In this document: piece after piece, positions 17,219 to 26,394 of the stretch
Layout of the letters: the number at the start of each line of letters is the position of its first letter
Position numbering within the stretch: the stretch's first letter is position 1
Assembly (NCBI RefSeq): GCF_009817885.1
Contig: NZ_CP041764.1
Coordinates: forward strand, 620,001 to 684,000
Direction: 5' to 3'
Length of the DNA: 64,000 nucleotides
DNA from: Serratia rhizosphaerae
GTDB lineage: Bacteria > Pseudomonadota > Gammaproteobacteria > Enterobacterales > Enterobacteriaceae
Notes under the pieces: generated by a model
Database searches by the model: none
What the model saw: the letters and a program-made list of their open reading frames with translations, nothing else
What the model was told of the DNA's origin: nothing
Program-made: the position numbers and the translations under genes

Positions 17219-17959
17219 ATGAAGTCAATATTTAAAACCTCGCTGGCCGCCCTGTCGCTGGCCTTTGCCGTAAGTTCTCACGCAGCAGACAAACTGGTGG
17301 TCGCCACCGACACCGCCTTCGTTCCTTTCGAATTCAAACAGGGTAACCAATACGTCGGTTTCGATATCGATCTGTGGGCCGCCATCGCCAAAGAGCTGAA
17401 GCTGGACTATAGCCTGAAGCCGATGGACTTCGGCGGCATCATCCCGGCGCTGCAGACCAAAAACGTTGATGTGGCGCTGGCCGGCATCACCATTACCGAA
17501 GAGCGCCAGAAAGCCATCGATTTCTCCGACGGTTACTACAAAAGCGGCCTGCTGGTGATGGTCAACGCCGATAATGACGAGGTGAAAAACGTCAACGACC
17601 TGAACGGCAAAGTGGTGGCGGTGAAAAGCGGCACCGGTTCGGTGGATTACGTGAAGGAACACGTCAAAACCAAGGATCTGCGCCAGTTCCCGAATATCGA
17701 CAACGCCTATATGGAGCTGGGCACCAAGCGCGCCGACGCGGTGGTGCACGACACGCCGAACATTCTGTACTTTATCAAGACCGCCGGCGCCGGCAAATTC
17801 AAAACGGTGGGCGACTCGCTGGAAGCACAGCAATACGGCATCGCCTTCCCGAAAGGCAGCGATCTGCGCGAGAAGGTCAACGGCGCGCTGAAAACGCTGC
17901 GTGAAAACGGCACCTACAACGAAATCTATAAAAAATGGTTCGGTAGCGAACCCAAATAA
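17219..17959 (+). CDS. glnH: Glutamine ABC transporter periplasmic binding protein
   Basis: 246 residues from the ATG at 17219 (an in-frame ATG at 17183 lies before the signal peptide). Signal peptide 1-22 (MKSIFKTSLAALSLAFAVSSHA). Mature part is a family 3 solute-binding protein: DTAFVPFEF, YVGFDIDLWAAIAKEL, ALAGITITEERQKAIDFSDGYY are diagnostic. Binds L-glutamine in the periplasm for GlnPQ. First gene of the nitrogen-regulated operon. Confidence 0.97.
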   Translation: MKSIFKTSLAALSLAFAVSSHAADKLVVATDTAFVPFEFKQGNQYVGFDIDLWAAIAKELKLDYSLKPMDFGGIIPALQTKNVDVALAGITITEERQKAIDFSDGYYKSGLLVMVNADNDEVKNVNDLNGKVVAVKSGTGSVDYVKEHVKTKDLRQFPNIDNAYMELGTKRADAVVHDTPNILYFIKTAGAGKFKTVGDSLEAQQYGIAFPKGSDLREKVNGALKTLRENGTYNEIYKKWFGSEPK

Positions 17960-18062
17960 TCACGTCTGACCGCGTGTTCATCGCACACGGCGGCGTCGTC
18001 ACCCGGCCCGCCGTGTGCTGTTGTCTCTGATCCCCCATTGGGGAACACCGGGAGTAAACACC

Positions 18063-18722
18063 ATGCAGTTCGACTGGAGCGCCATCTGGCCCGCCCTGCC
18101 CATCCTGTTAGAAGGCGCCAAGATGACCCTGTGGATTTCGGTCCTCGGTCTGATTGGCGGCCTGATTATCGGCCTCATCGCCGGTTTCGCCCGCACCTAC
18201 GGCGGTTGGATCGCCAACCATATCGCCCTGGTCTTTATTGAAGTGATCCGCGGCACGCCGATCGTGGTACAGGTGATGTTTATTTACTTCGCCCTGCCTA
18301 TGGCGTTTACCGACCTGCGCATCGACCCGTTCACCGCCGCGGTGGTGACCATTATGATCAACTCCGGCGCCTATATTGCCGAAATTACCCGCGGCGCGGT
18401 GCTGTCGATTCATAACGGCTTCCGCGAAGCCGGGCTGGCGCTCGGCCTGTCGCGACGCGAAACCATCCGCCATGTGATCATGCCGCTGGCGCTGCGCCGC
18501 ATGCTGCCGCCGCTGGGCAACCAGTGGATTATCAGCATTAAGGACACCTCGCTGTTTATCGTCATCGGCGTCGCCGAACTGACCCGTCAGGGGCAGGAAA
18601 TCATCGCCGGCAACTTCCGCGCGCTGGAAATCTGGAGCGCCGTCGCCGTCATTTATCTGATCATCACGCTGGTGCTGAGCTTTGTGCTGCGTCGTCTGGA
18701 AAGAAGGATGAAAATCCTGTGA
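18063..18722 (+). CDS. glnP: Glutamine ABC transporter permease
   Basis: 219 residues from the ATG at 18063; the upstream in-frame extension is non-family. His/Glu/Gln/Arg-type permease with about five membrane helices and the EAA loop (GFREAGLALGLSRRETIRHVIMP, about 120-142) that contacts GlnQ. The stop overlaps the glnQ start. Confidence 0.97.
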   Translation: MQFDWSAIWPALPILLEGAKMTLWISVLGLIGGLIIGLIAGFARTYGGWIANHIALVFIEVIRGTPIVVQVMFIYFALPMAFTDLRIDPFTAAVVTIMINSGAYIAEITRGAVLSIHNGFREAGLALGLSRRETIRHVIMPLALRRMLPPLGNQWIISIKDTSLFIVIGVAELTRQGQEIIAGNFRALEIWSAVAVIYLIITLVLSFVLRRLERRMKIL

Positions 18723-19441
18723 TTGAATTTAAAAACGTCTCCAAGCACTTCGGGCAAACCCAGGTGCTGCACGATATCGACCTGAAGATCGATCAGGGGG
18801 AAGTGGTGGTGATTATCGGGCCGTCCGGCTCCGGCAAATCCACCCTGCTGCGCTGCATCAATAAACTGGAAGAGATCACCGCCGGCGATCTGATCGTCGA
18901 CGGCTTAAAGGCCAACGATCCGCACGTCGACGAACGGCTGATCCGTCAGGAGGCCGGGATGGTGTTCCAGCAGTTCTACCTGTTCCCGCACCTGACTGCG
19001 CTGGAAAACGTCGCCTTCGGCCCGATCCGCGTACGCGGCCTGAGTAAAACCGACGCCGATAAACTGGCGCGTGAGCTGCTGGCAAAGGTCGGGCTGGCGG
19101 AGCGCGCGCATCACTATCCGTCCGAACTGTCCGGCGGCCAGCAGCAGCGTGTGGCCATCGCCCGCGCGCTGGCGGTGAAACCGAAAATGATGCTGTTCGA
19201 CGAACCCACCTCGGCGCTCGATCCCGAACTGCGCCACGAGGTGCTGAAGGTGATGCAGGATCTGGCCGAGGAGGGCATGACCATGGTGATCGTCACCCAC
19301 GAGGTCGGCTTTGCCGAGAAGGTGGCCTCGCGGCTGATCTTTATCGACAAAGGGCGCATCGCGCAGGACGGCGATCCGCATCAGTTGATCAATCACCCGC
19401 CAAGCCAGCGCCTGCAGGAGTTCCTGCAGCACGTTTCCTGA
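18719..19441 (+). CDS. glnQ: Glutamine ABC transporter ATP-binding protein
   Basis: 240 residues, GTG start overlapping the glnP stop by four bases, so translation is coupled. Walker A GPSGSGKST (34-42), signature LSGGQQQR, Walker B MMLFDEP and the H-loop VTHEVGF are intact. Energises glutamine import through GlnP. Confidence 0.97.
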   Translation: MIEFKNVSKHFGQTQVLHDIDLKIDQGEVVVIIGPSGSGKSTLLRCINKLEEITAGDLIVDGLKANDPHVDERLIRQEAGMVFQQFYLFPHLTALENVAFGPIRVRGLSKTDADKLARELLAKVGLAERAHHYPSELSGGQQQRVAIARALAVKPKMMLFDEPTSALDPELRHEVLKVMQDLAEEGMTMVIVTHEVGFAEKVASRLIFIDKGRIAQDGDPHQLINHPPSQRLQEFLQHVS

Positions 19442-19450
19442 CGCCGGTAC

Positions 19451-19473
19451 GGGGCCGGCATACGGCCGGCCCC
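19451..19473. terminator. GC-rich hairpin between convergent glnQ and LysR gene
   Basis: Arms GGGGCCGG / CCGGCCCC (19451-19458, 19466-19473). No T tract follows on either side, so it is only a possible terminator. Confidence 0.45.
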
Positions 19474-19477
19474 CTCA

Positions 19478-20365
19478 TCACCGTGACATCTCCGCCATAT
19501 TGGACGTCGCCAGCAGCGTGCGGCGCAGACTTTCCACCGCCGGCGAACGGCTCTCCGACCGCCAGATAAACTGGGTAACGGCCGTTCCGGCAGGCGTCAC
19601 GCTCAGCCCCGCCGGCAGCGACAGCAGCTCAAGCACGCTTTGCGGCAGCACACAGCAGTAGCTGCCCGACGCGACGCAGGCCAGCATCGCATGGTAAGAA
19701 CCGACTGCCTGCACCTCAGGCGGTCGATCGCCCGTGCCGCCGGCCAGCAGGCGCAGAGCAATTTCCCGGTAGGTGCAGCCGTCAACAAAGGCGGCCAGCT
19801 TCCGGGCGGTGCGCCCATTCCCGGCGTCGCAGCCTTCCGCCGCCTGCAGCAGCATCAGCCGCTCGACAAACATCGGCTGGCAGGCAAGTCCGTCAGGGCA
19901 CATCACCTCCCCCTCTTCATCAGCCGGCAGCGCCACCAGCGCGCAGTCCAGTTCCCACTCTTGCACCTTTTCCGTCAGCTGGCGCGTCGGCAGCGTGGTA
20001 AAGCTCAGCCGCACCGCCGGGCAGGCCTGGCTGAACGTCGCCAGCGGCTGCGTCAGCCGGCTGGCGGCGGTGCACTCCATCGCGCCAAACGCCAGCTGGC
20101 CGCTCGGGCTGTGGGGATGCAGAGACTGGCGTGCTTCCTCCGCCAGGCTGAGCATTCTTTTGGTATACGTCAGAAATTTCTTGCCCTGCGGCGACAGCCG
20201 CAGCGCCCGGTTCTCACGGATAAACAGCTGAACCTCCAGCTCTTCTTCCAGCTGCTGGATGCGCGTTGTGACGTTGGACTGAACCCGCCCCACCCGTCGG
20301 GCGGCACGGTTAATGCTCAGCTCTTCCGCCACCACTTTGAAGATTTCCAGTGAAGTATGGTTCAT
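19478..20365 (-). CDS. LysR-family regulator, divergent from nitronate monooxygenase
   Basis: 295 residues. N-terminal LysR winged helix (LEIFKVVAEELSINRAARRVGRVQSNVTTRIQQLEEEL, about 5-43), then a LysR substrate-binding domain. Divergent from the nitronate monooxygenase gene with 89 bp between, the classical layout for a LysR activator of its neighbour. A candidate TTTCA-N9-TGAAA dyad (20367-20385) lies in the gap. Ligand unknown. Confidence 0.87.
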   Translation of the reverse strand: MNHTSLEIFKVVAEELSINRAARRVGRVQSNVTTRIQQLEEELEVQLFIRENRALRLSPQGKKFLTYTKRMLSLAEEARQSLHPHSPSGQLAFGAMECTAASRLTQPLATFSQACPAVRLSFTTLPTRQLTEKVQEWELDCALVALPADEEGEVMCPDGLACQPMFVERLMLLQAAEGCDAGNGRTARKLAAFVDGCTYREIALRLLAGGTGDRPPEVQAVGSYHAMLACVASGSYCCVLPQSVLELLSLPAGLSVTPAGTAVTQFIWRSESRSPAVESLRRTLLATSNMAEMSR

Positions 20366-20454
20366 CTTTCATTCTCATTTTGAAAACGATATTGATTTTT
20401 AAGTCTCTACACGAGATTTTATCTACCTTACCGTGAACTCAAGCAGGTGTAACG

Positions 20455-21513
20455 ATGAAAACCACTTTGTGTACCCGGCTTAATCTGCAGTACCCGTTGG
20501 TTCAGGCGCCGATGGCGGGCGTCTCCACCCCTGAGCTGGCGGCGGCAGTCAGCAACGCCGGCGCGTTAGGCTCCATCAGCGTCGGCGCCTCCACGCCGGA
20601 GCAGGCGGAAGTGATGATCGGCAAAACGCAGGCGCTGACGGCCGGGCCGATAAACGTCAATGTATTCTGCCACCCGCCGGTGCAGCGCGATGCGGCGCTG
20701 GAGCAGGCGTGGATCCAACGCTTCGCGCCGCTATTCCGCCAGTACGGCGCCGAGCCGCCCGCTGAATTAAGCGAGATCTACCAAACGTTCCAGGATAACG
20801 CGCGCATGCTGGAGGTGCTGTTAACCCTGCGCCCGGCGGCGGTCAGCTTCCACTTCGGCATCCCGTCCGCCGCGTTTATCGCCCGGTTAAAAGCGCACGG
20901 TATCGTCACTTTCGCCAGCGCCACCACGCCGGAAGAAGCCAGCTGGATTGCGGCCAGCCAGATTGACTTTATCGTGGCGCAGGGGATTGAAGCCGGCGGG
21001 CACCGCGGCCAGTTTAATCTGCAGGATGACGACCGCCGGCTAACCACCTTTACCCTGTTGCAGGCGATACGGCGGGTCACCGACGTGCCGGTGATTGCGG
21101 CCGGCGGCATTATGGACGGCGCGGGGATGGCCGCGATGCTGAAGCTGGGCGCGGCCGGCGTCCAGATGGGCACCGCGTTTATTCTGTGCCCGGAGTCCGC
21201 CGCCAATCAGGCTTACCGCCGCAGTTTGCAAAGCCCGCAGGCCGCCGATACGGTGATGGTCTCCGCCATCTCCGGCCGGCCGGCCAGATGCATCAATAAC
21301 GCATTCTGCCGGTTTACACGCGACGTCGCGCAGGACAGCATTCCGCCCTACCCGCTGACCTATGCGCTGGGCAAAGCGCTTGCCGCCGCCGCCGCCGCCC
21401 AGGGCGAGCCGGGGTTCGGCGCCCAGTGGGCCGGCCAGGGCGCAACGCTGGCGCGGGAGATGCCCGCGGCGCAGCTGGTGCAAACGCTGGTCGCCGAGTG
21501 GCAGGCCGGCTGA
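20455..21513 (+). CDS. Nitronate monooxygenase (NMO, FMN-dependent)
   Basis: 352 residues, NMO/2-nitropropane dioxygenase family with a TIM-barrel FMN site. Visible motifs: QAPMAGVSTPELAAAVSNAGALGSI (N-terminal), IDFIVAQGIEAGGHRG with the catalytic-type His, and VIAAGGIMDGAGMAAML for phosphate binding. Oxidises alkyl nitronates such as propionate 3-nitronate. Probably controlled by the divergent LysR gene. A complete paralogue of the frameshifted gene at 31 kb. Confidence 0.9.
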   Translation: MKTTLCTRLNLQYPLVQAPMAGVSTPELAAAVSNAGALGSISVGASTPEQAEVMIGKTQALTAGPINVNVFCHPPVQRDAALEQAWIQRFAPLFRQYGAEPPAELSEIYQTFQDNARMLEVLLTLRPAAVSFHFGIPSAAFIARLKAHGIVTFASATTPEEASWIAASQIDFIVAQGIEAGGHRGQFNLQDDDRRLTTFTLLQAIRRVTDVPVIAAGGIMDGAGMAAMLKLGAAGVQMGTAFILCPESAANQAYRRSLQSPQAADTVMVSAISGRPARCINNAFCRFTRDVAQDSIPPYPLTYALGKALAAAAAAQGEPGFGAQWAGQGATLAREMPAAQLVQTLVAEWQAG

Positions 21514-21560
21514 GCATCACCCAAGCCGGCGGAAAGGAAAGAAAAGTCGGGACATTATTT

Positions 21561-21582
21561 GCGCCGGCGAGGATGCCGGCGC
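21561..21582. terminator. Hairpin between convergent NMO and rlmF genes
   Basis: Arms GCGCCGGC / GCCGGCGC (21561-21568, 21575-21582), loop GAGGAT. No T tract; possible weak terminator. Confidence 0.4.
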
Positions 21583-21597
21583 GTAAACGGGACAGGA

Positions 21598-22596
21598 TCA
21601 GCGCCAGCGTTCGGCGGCCCAGGCGGCCTGCTGCTCCGCCGTGTGGAACGTCCAGGCGACAAAGCGGCTGATTTTTTGCCCCTGCGCCATCTCAACGGCG
21701 CGCACTTCCACCGCCCCCGCCTGCCGCAGCGCCTGATAGACCGCCGGCAGCGTGCTGCTTTTGGAAATCAGCGAGGTGAACCACAGGCAGTTTTGCGCTT
21801 TACCGACGCTCTCCGCCACCATCGCACACACAAAGGCTTCTTCGCCCCCCGCGCACCACAACTCATTGTTCTTGCCGCCAAAGTTCTGCACCGGCTGCGC
21901 CGCCACCTCGCCTTTGCCCAGCTTATGCAGCTTGCGTCGGGTACTGGCGCGCGCCTCCTCGGCGGAAGCGTGGAACGGCGGGTTGCACAGCGTAGCGTCG
22001 AAGCGCTCGGCAGCGCCGATGATGCCGTCAAAAATCCGCGCCGGCTGTTTTTGCTGCCGCAGACGCACGCTGTTTTTCAACTGCGGGTTCATCGCGACAA
22101 TCATTTTGGCCGACTGCAGCGCCCCGCTCTCGACCTCGGAGCCGGTAAAACGCCAGCCGTATTCGCGCACGCCGACGATGGGGTAAATGCAGTTGGCGCC
22201 CACGCCGACATCGAGGATCGCCACGCCCTTACCGCGCGGGATCGCGCCGCCGTTGCCGGCCGCCAGTAAGTCCGCCAGATGATGCAGGTAGTCGGCGCGG
22301 CCGGGGATCGGCGGGCACAAATAGCCGGCCGGGATATCCCAGTGCTCGATGCCGTAAAAATGCTGTAGCAGGGCGCGGTTCAGCATTTTCACCGCCGCCG
22401 GGTCGGCAAAGTCTACCGACTCATCGCCCCACTGATTCGGCGTGACAAACGGCGCCAAGGCCGGACAACTGGCGATAAGCTGCGGAAAATCATAACGGGA
22501 ACGGTGGCGATTGCGGGGATGCAGGCCGTTTTTCTGCTGCGGGAAGGTTTTCTTTTTTTGCACCTGACGTACTCTTACTGGCGGGAACTGCGGCAT
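21598..22596 (-). CDS. rlmF: 23S rRNA (adenine-1618-N6)-methyltransferase RlmF
   Basis: 332 residues, slightly longer than E. coli RlmF (308) because of an N-terminal extension before the conserved GLHPRNRHRSRYD. SAM motif VAILDVGVGANCIYPI and the N6-adenine catalytic tetrad in LCNPPFH are present. Methylates A1618 of 23S rRNA. The start could lie a few codons downstream of 22596. Confidence 0.93.
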   Translation of the reverse strand: MPQFPPVRVRQVQKKKTFPQQKNGLHPRNRHRSRYDFPQLIASCPALAPFVTPNQWGDESVDFADPAAVKMLNRALLQHFYGIEHWDIPAGYLCPPIPGRADYLHHLADLLAAGNGGAIPRGKGVAILDVGVGANCIYPIVGVREYGWRFTGSEVESGALQSAKMIVAMNPQLKNSVRLRQQKQPARIFDGIIGAAERFDATLCNPPFHASAEEARASTRRKLHKLGKGEVAAQPVQNFGGKNNELWCAGGEEAFVCAMVAESVGKAQNCLWFTSLISKSSTLPAVYQALRQAGAVEVRAVEMAQGQKISRFVAWTFHTAEQQAAWAAERWR

Positions 22597-22705
22597 AAGA
22601 TAGCATATTCGCCGGGTAAACTTGCAGCCTGCGGGAAACGCGCCAGAATAAAGGGGTTTTTATCCGTCAGGATGCCGCCATTCAGCCCGGGAGGGCACAG
22701 ACAGC

Positions 22706-23341
22706 ATGAGCAGTGAATCACGTTATTACTATGAACCCGCCGCCGGCCACGGCCTGCCGCACGATCCGCTGAACGCCATTGTCGGGCCGCGCCCGATCGG
22801 CTGGATCTCTTCCGTCAACGCCGACGGACAGCGTAATCTGGCGCCCTACAGCTTCTTTAACTGCTTCAACTACCGGCCGCCGATCATCGGCTTCGCCAGC
22901 TCCGGCTGGAAAGACAGCGTGGCCAATATCGTGGAAACCGGCGAATTCGTCTGGAATCTGGCGACCCGCCCGCTGGCCGAGGCGATGAACAACAGCTCGG
23001 CGTCGCTGCCGCGTCACGAGGATGAATTCGCCTTCGCCGGCCTGACGCCGCTGGCCGGCCGCAAGGTCAAGGTCGACCGGGTGGCGGAAAGCCCGGTGCA
23101 CTTTGAGTGCCGGCTGAGCCAGTGCATCCAGCTGCAGAGCGCGGCCGGCGACAAGGTCGATACCTGGCTGGTGCTGGGGGAAGTGGTGGCGGTGCATATC
23201 GAGCGCGCGCTGCTGGATGAGCACGGCGTCTACCAGACCGCCGCCGCACAGCCGATCCTGCGCGCCGGCGGCCCGACGGCGTACTACGCCATCGAGGAAA
23301 GCCACCGTTTCGATCTGGTGCGGCCGGACGCGCTGAAGTAG
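22706..23341 (+). CDS. Flavin reductase family protein (FMN-binding split barrel)
   Basis: 211 residues. N-terminal YEPAAGHGLPHDPLNAIVGPRPIGWISSVNADG and LAPYSFFNCFNYRPPIIGF match the flavin-reductase-like FMN-binding group with short-chain NADH:FMN oxidoreductase relatives. GEGG-type start GAGG upstream. Probably reduces flavin or a flavin-bound substrate; partner unknown. Confidence 0.85.
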   Translation: MSSESRYYYEPAAGHGLPHDPLNAIVGPRPIGWISSVNADGQRNLAPYSFFNCFNYRPPIIGFASSGWKDSVANIVETGEFVWNLATRPLAEAMNNSSASLPRHEDEFAFAGLTPLAGRKVKVDRVAESPVHFECRLSQCIQLQSAAGDKVDTWLVLGEVVAVHIERALLDEHGVYQTAAAQPILRAGGPTAYYAIEESHRFDLVRPDALK

Positions 23342-23357
23342 CGCGCCCGCGCGCCGC

Positions 23358-25211
23358 TTACGAGCGTTCCTCTATCGCTGCGGCAAAGTCGCGGCACATC
23401 TGCGCGTCGCCGTCGGCGTTATCCGCCAGCACGCGATCGCCATCCACCACGCGGATATGCGCCTGCAGATTGAAATCCGCCGCCGGCTGCGGACGCGCCG
23501 CCGCCGCGGCCATCGTCTGCTGCGCCGCCTGCCAGGCCTGCTCCACCGTCTGGTTGCAGGCCGTCGCCAGGTAGTCCGGGTTAAAGCCTTCGCCGGTCAG
23601 GCTGCGCAGGGTGTCGTCGTGGCTGACGCTGTTGCCCGGCAGCCAGTAGTGATGCGCCAGATCGGGGCCGATGGCCGGGTTATCGGTCAGGTAGCCGTCA
23701 CGCTGCAGGAAGAAGTGGCGCGTCTGCTCTACCGCCATCAACGCCAGCAGGTAACCCTGATACGAACAGGCCGACTCCAGCGACAACAGATGCGGAATTA
23801 CCAGCGTCGGGCGCGGACTGCCGCTGACCCCGAGGATCCGCTGCTCAACGTCGCGCGCCAGCTGTGCTATCTCCTGCGGCGTACGCTGCGCGTCATCCCA
23901 CTGATACAGCGCCCACTCAAAGTAAGGCACCAGCAGAATATGACGTTCGTTAAAGGCGCGCATCGGCTGGCGCGCGTCGATGCCGGCCTTGATTAGCGCA
24001 TCCGGCACCGCCTCGCCGGCGGCGTTTTTCGCATAGCGCTTCAGCCAGTCGGCGTCGTCCAGCAGGCTGTCGCAGAACATCGACTGGGTTTCCGCATAGG
24101 CCATCGACGTGGGCGGAAACTCCTGCGAGAAGCACGGCGCGTTCTGCGCGATATTGGCAAAATGCGCCGCATGACCGCCCTCGTGGAACAGGGTATTCAG
24201 GCCGTAGGCGCCGCTGCCCACCTGCCCCGGCTGCGCCAGGCTGGTGAAGTTAATCTGCGCCGGCAGCCACTGCCCCTGCTGCACGAACGGCGGCACCGGG
24301 CCGTGCATAAAGCCGTTTTCGTATTTGCCCGGCCGCACCAGCAGGTCCAGATTCAGCGCTGCGCCGCGGAAACTGATATGCAGCCGCTTGAAGCTGTTCA
24401 CCCAGCGCTCCAGCGACTGCGAGAACGGAAAGTAGGGATCGAGCTGCCGCGTAACGTCGCCGGCGCTGGCAAAGCGGATGTTCCACGGCTGCAGCGCCTG
24501 TTCGCCCTGCTGCTGCGCCAGCTGCCGCAGGCTGTGCGCGTTAGCCTCGCGGGTCTGCTGCTCAAAGCGGTCGAGAATGGCGAACAGCTGTTCCGGCGTC
24601 ATGCGCTCGGTTTTATTCACCTTGTAATCGAAGTAGTTGCGGTAGCCCATCTGGCGCGCAAAGCGGTTGCGCAGGCCGATCAGTTCCGGCAGGCCGTTGT
24701 GCAGCAGCCACTGTTCCAGATCGCGCAGCGCGTCCTGTGAACTGCGTCGGTACGCCTCATTTTCGTTGGTCGCCTGATTGGTCAGCAGCTCGCCCAGCGA
24801 CGCCGCCACCCGCTCGCCCTGCGCGTTCAGGTGCGTGACCGGATAGGCTTTGCGACGATCGAACAGATCGGCCTCGGCGGCGATGATCTGATCCAATAAA
24901 TTCTGCGCCTCGGGATCTTCCACCGCGTTGCAGTCAAAGAAACGCAGCCAGCCGTTCAGGCCGTGCTGCAGCGCGCGCAGCGCCTCGCTTGGCGTTTCCT
25001 CTTCCAACTGCGCCAGCAGCTGACGGATTTCCGCCAGGCGGCGCGGCTCGCCGATAAAGCGCTTATAGGCGCTTTCCGCCGCGGTAAAGCGCGCCGACAC
25101 GTCATCGGCGCCGGTGCCCATATACTGCTGCCAGAACAACGCCTCCTTGGTCTGGTGCACCTGCAGATAGTCCTGATTTAACTGATTAAAGTAATCGAGA
25201 GCCTGTTGCAT
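23358..25211 (-). CDS. M3-family zinc metallopeptidase (oligoendopeptidase-like)
   Basis: 617 residues. Zinc motif HEGGH at 343-347 (LFHEGGHAAHF) with the third ligand Glu expected in MAYAETQSMF about 30 residues later. Helical M3/PepF-like fold, no signal peptide, so it should trim peptides in the cytoplasm. Same strand as ybiB, 62 bp upstream in the direction of transcription. Confidence 0.88.
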   Translation of the reverse strand: MQQALDYFNQLNQDYLQVHQTKEALFWQQYMGTGADDVSARFTAAESAYKRFIGEPRRLAEIRQLLAQLEEETPSEALRALQHGLNGWLRFFDCNAVEDPEAQNLLDQIIAAEADLFDRRKAYPVTHLNAQGERVAASLGELLTNQATNENEAYRRSSQDALRDLEQWLLHNGLPELIGLRNRFARQMGYRNYFDYKVNKTERMTPEQLFAILDRFEQQTREANAHSLRQLAQQQGEQALQPWNIRFASAGDVTRQLDPYFPFSQSLERWVNSFKRLHISFRGAALNLDLLVRPGKYENGFMHGPVPPFVQQGQWLPAQINFTSLAQPGQVGSGAYGLNTLFHEGGHAAHFANIAQNAPCFSQEFPPTSMAYAETQSMFCDSLLDDADWLKRYAKNAAGEAVPDALIKAGIDARQPMRAFNERHILLVPYFEWALYQWDDAQRTPQEIAQLARDVEQRILGVSGSPRPTLVIPHLLSLESACSYQGYLLALMAVEQTRHFFLQRDGYLTDNPAIGPDLAHHYWLPGNSVSHDDTLRSLTGEGFNPDYLATACNQTVEQAWQAAQQTMAAAAARPQPAADFNLQAHIRVVDGDRVLADNADGDAQMCRDFAAAIEERS

Positions 25212-25273
25212 AACCGTCCTTTCCTGTGGCGAAGCGGGACACGCCCGCCCCTGAGGTGAAAAGCAAAATGGCG

Positions 25274-26227
25274 TTACGCCAGCCGCGCCAGCCCTTGCTC
25301 CAGCGTCGCCGCCTGCCCGGTCGCCACCAGACAGCAGGCCACCTGCAGCGCCAGCGCCTGCGGGATCGCCACCTCGCCGGCCAGGCAGCGCTCAATCCAG
25401 CGCGCGGTGGTCTCCGCGTCTTTCGCCGCCGGTAAGGCCGGCGTTTCATTCAGCGCCGGACGCTCCAGCAGCACGCGCTGTTCGCCGTCGGCGATAAAAT
25501 GAATCTGCGGGCAGCGCTGCGGGTTGGCGTAGGCCTCGCCTTCGGTGCCGTGCATCAGCAGGCCGCGCGCGCCGATCTGGCGGAAAAACGAGCCAACGCG
25601 ATCCACGTATTCCGGGTGAGAGACGCTGGCAAGGCGCAGCACGTCATGCTCGCCGAACGGCGTCGCCAGCTTGGCCAGCGTATGGGCGCTGTTGCGCACC
25701 CCCATGCGCCAGCGTAAACCGAGCTGACGCTCCAGCGCCGGCGACAGCGCGGTCACCGGCATAAATACCGCCTCGCCGCCATCAAGCTGCTGCTGCGCCG
25801 TTGCGGCGTCCGCGGCGGCCTTGATCCCCAGCGCCTGAAAGATTTCCCCGCTGGTAACGCGCGTGGCATCGTCCACCACGCCGTGCACCACCACCGGCAG
25901 CCCGACCCGCGCCAGCAACAGCGCCAGCAGCGGCGTCAGGTTGGCCTGCTTGCGCGCACCGTTGTAGCTCGGCAGCACCACCGGCATCGGCCGCCCCGCC
26001 GGCGGCTGCAGCTGCGTCACCTGCTGCTGCATCGCCTGGTAAAAGCCAAGCATCTCCTCTTCCGCCTCGCCCTTGATGCGCAAAGCGATCAGCACGCCGC
26101 CCAGTTCCAGCTCCGGCACCTCGCCGGCCAGCATCGCCTGATACAGCCGGCGCGCCGTTTCCCGATCCAGACTGCGCGCGTGCAGCTTGCCGCGCCCTAT
26201 TTCTTTGATAATTTTGCTGTAATCCAT
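25274..26227 (-). CDS. ybiB: YbiB family protein (anthranilate phosphoribosyltransferase-like, nucleic-acid binding)
   Basis: 317 residues from the ATG at 26227 with AAGGAAAGCCTT upstream. TrpD-like fold: N-terminal helical domain (YSKIIKEIGRGKLHARSLDRETARRLYQAML) and alpha/beta domain beginning VVLPSYNGARKQANLTP, where TrpD would have its glycine-rich phosphoribosyl site. E. coli YbiB (320 aa) is a TrpD2 protein reported to bind nucleic acid and lack phosphoribosyl transfer. Function otherwise unknown. Confidence 0.9.
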   Translation of the reverse strand: MDYSKIIKEIGRGKLHARSLDRETARRLYQAMLAGEVPELELGGVLIALRIKGEAEEEMLGFYQAMQQQVTQLQPPAGRPMPVVLPSYNGARKQANLTPLLALLLARVGLPVVVHGVVDDATRVTSGEIFQALGIKAAADAATAQQQLDGGEAVFMPVTALSPALERQLGLRWRMGVRNSAHTLAKLATPFGEHDVLRLASVSHPEYVDRVGSFFRQIGARGLLMHGTEGEAYANPQRCPQIHFIADGEQRVLLERPALNETPALPAAKDAETTARWIERCLAGEVAIPQALALQVACCLVATGQAATLEQGLARLA

Positions 26228-26394
26228 AAGGCTTTCCTTCAATGCGATAATAATTAGCATACGCTATCTGCCGTCGTGCTCAACCTCATCCCAACACTCC
26301 GGCAGTGGCCGGCGCGTTGTTTACGCACTGACTCAGGCCTGGTATAGAATTACACATCGATAAATGCGTTATTAACCACTCCTGAGTCAACATT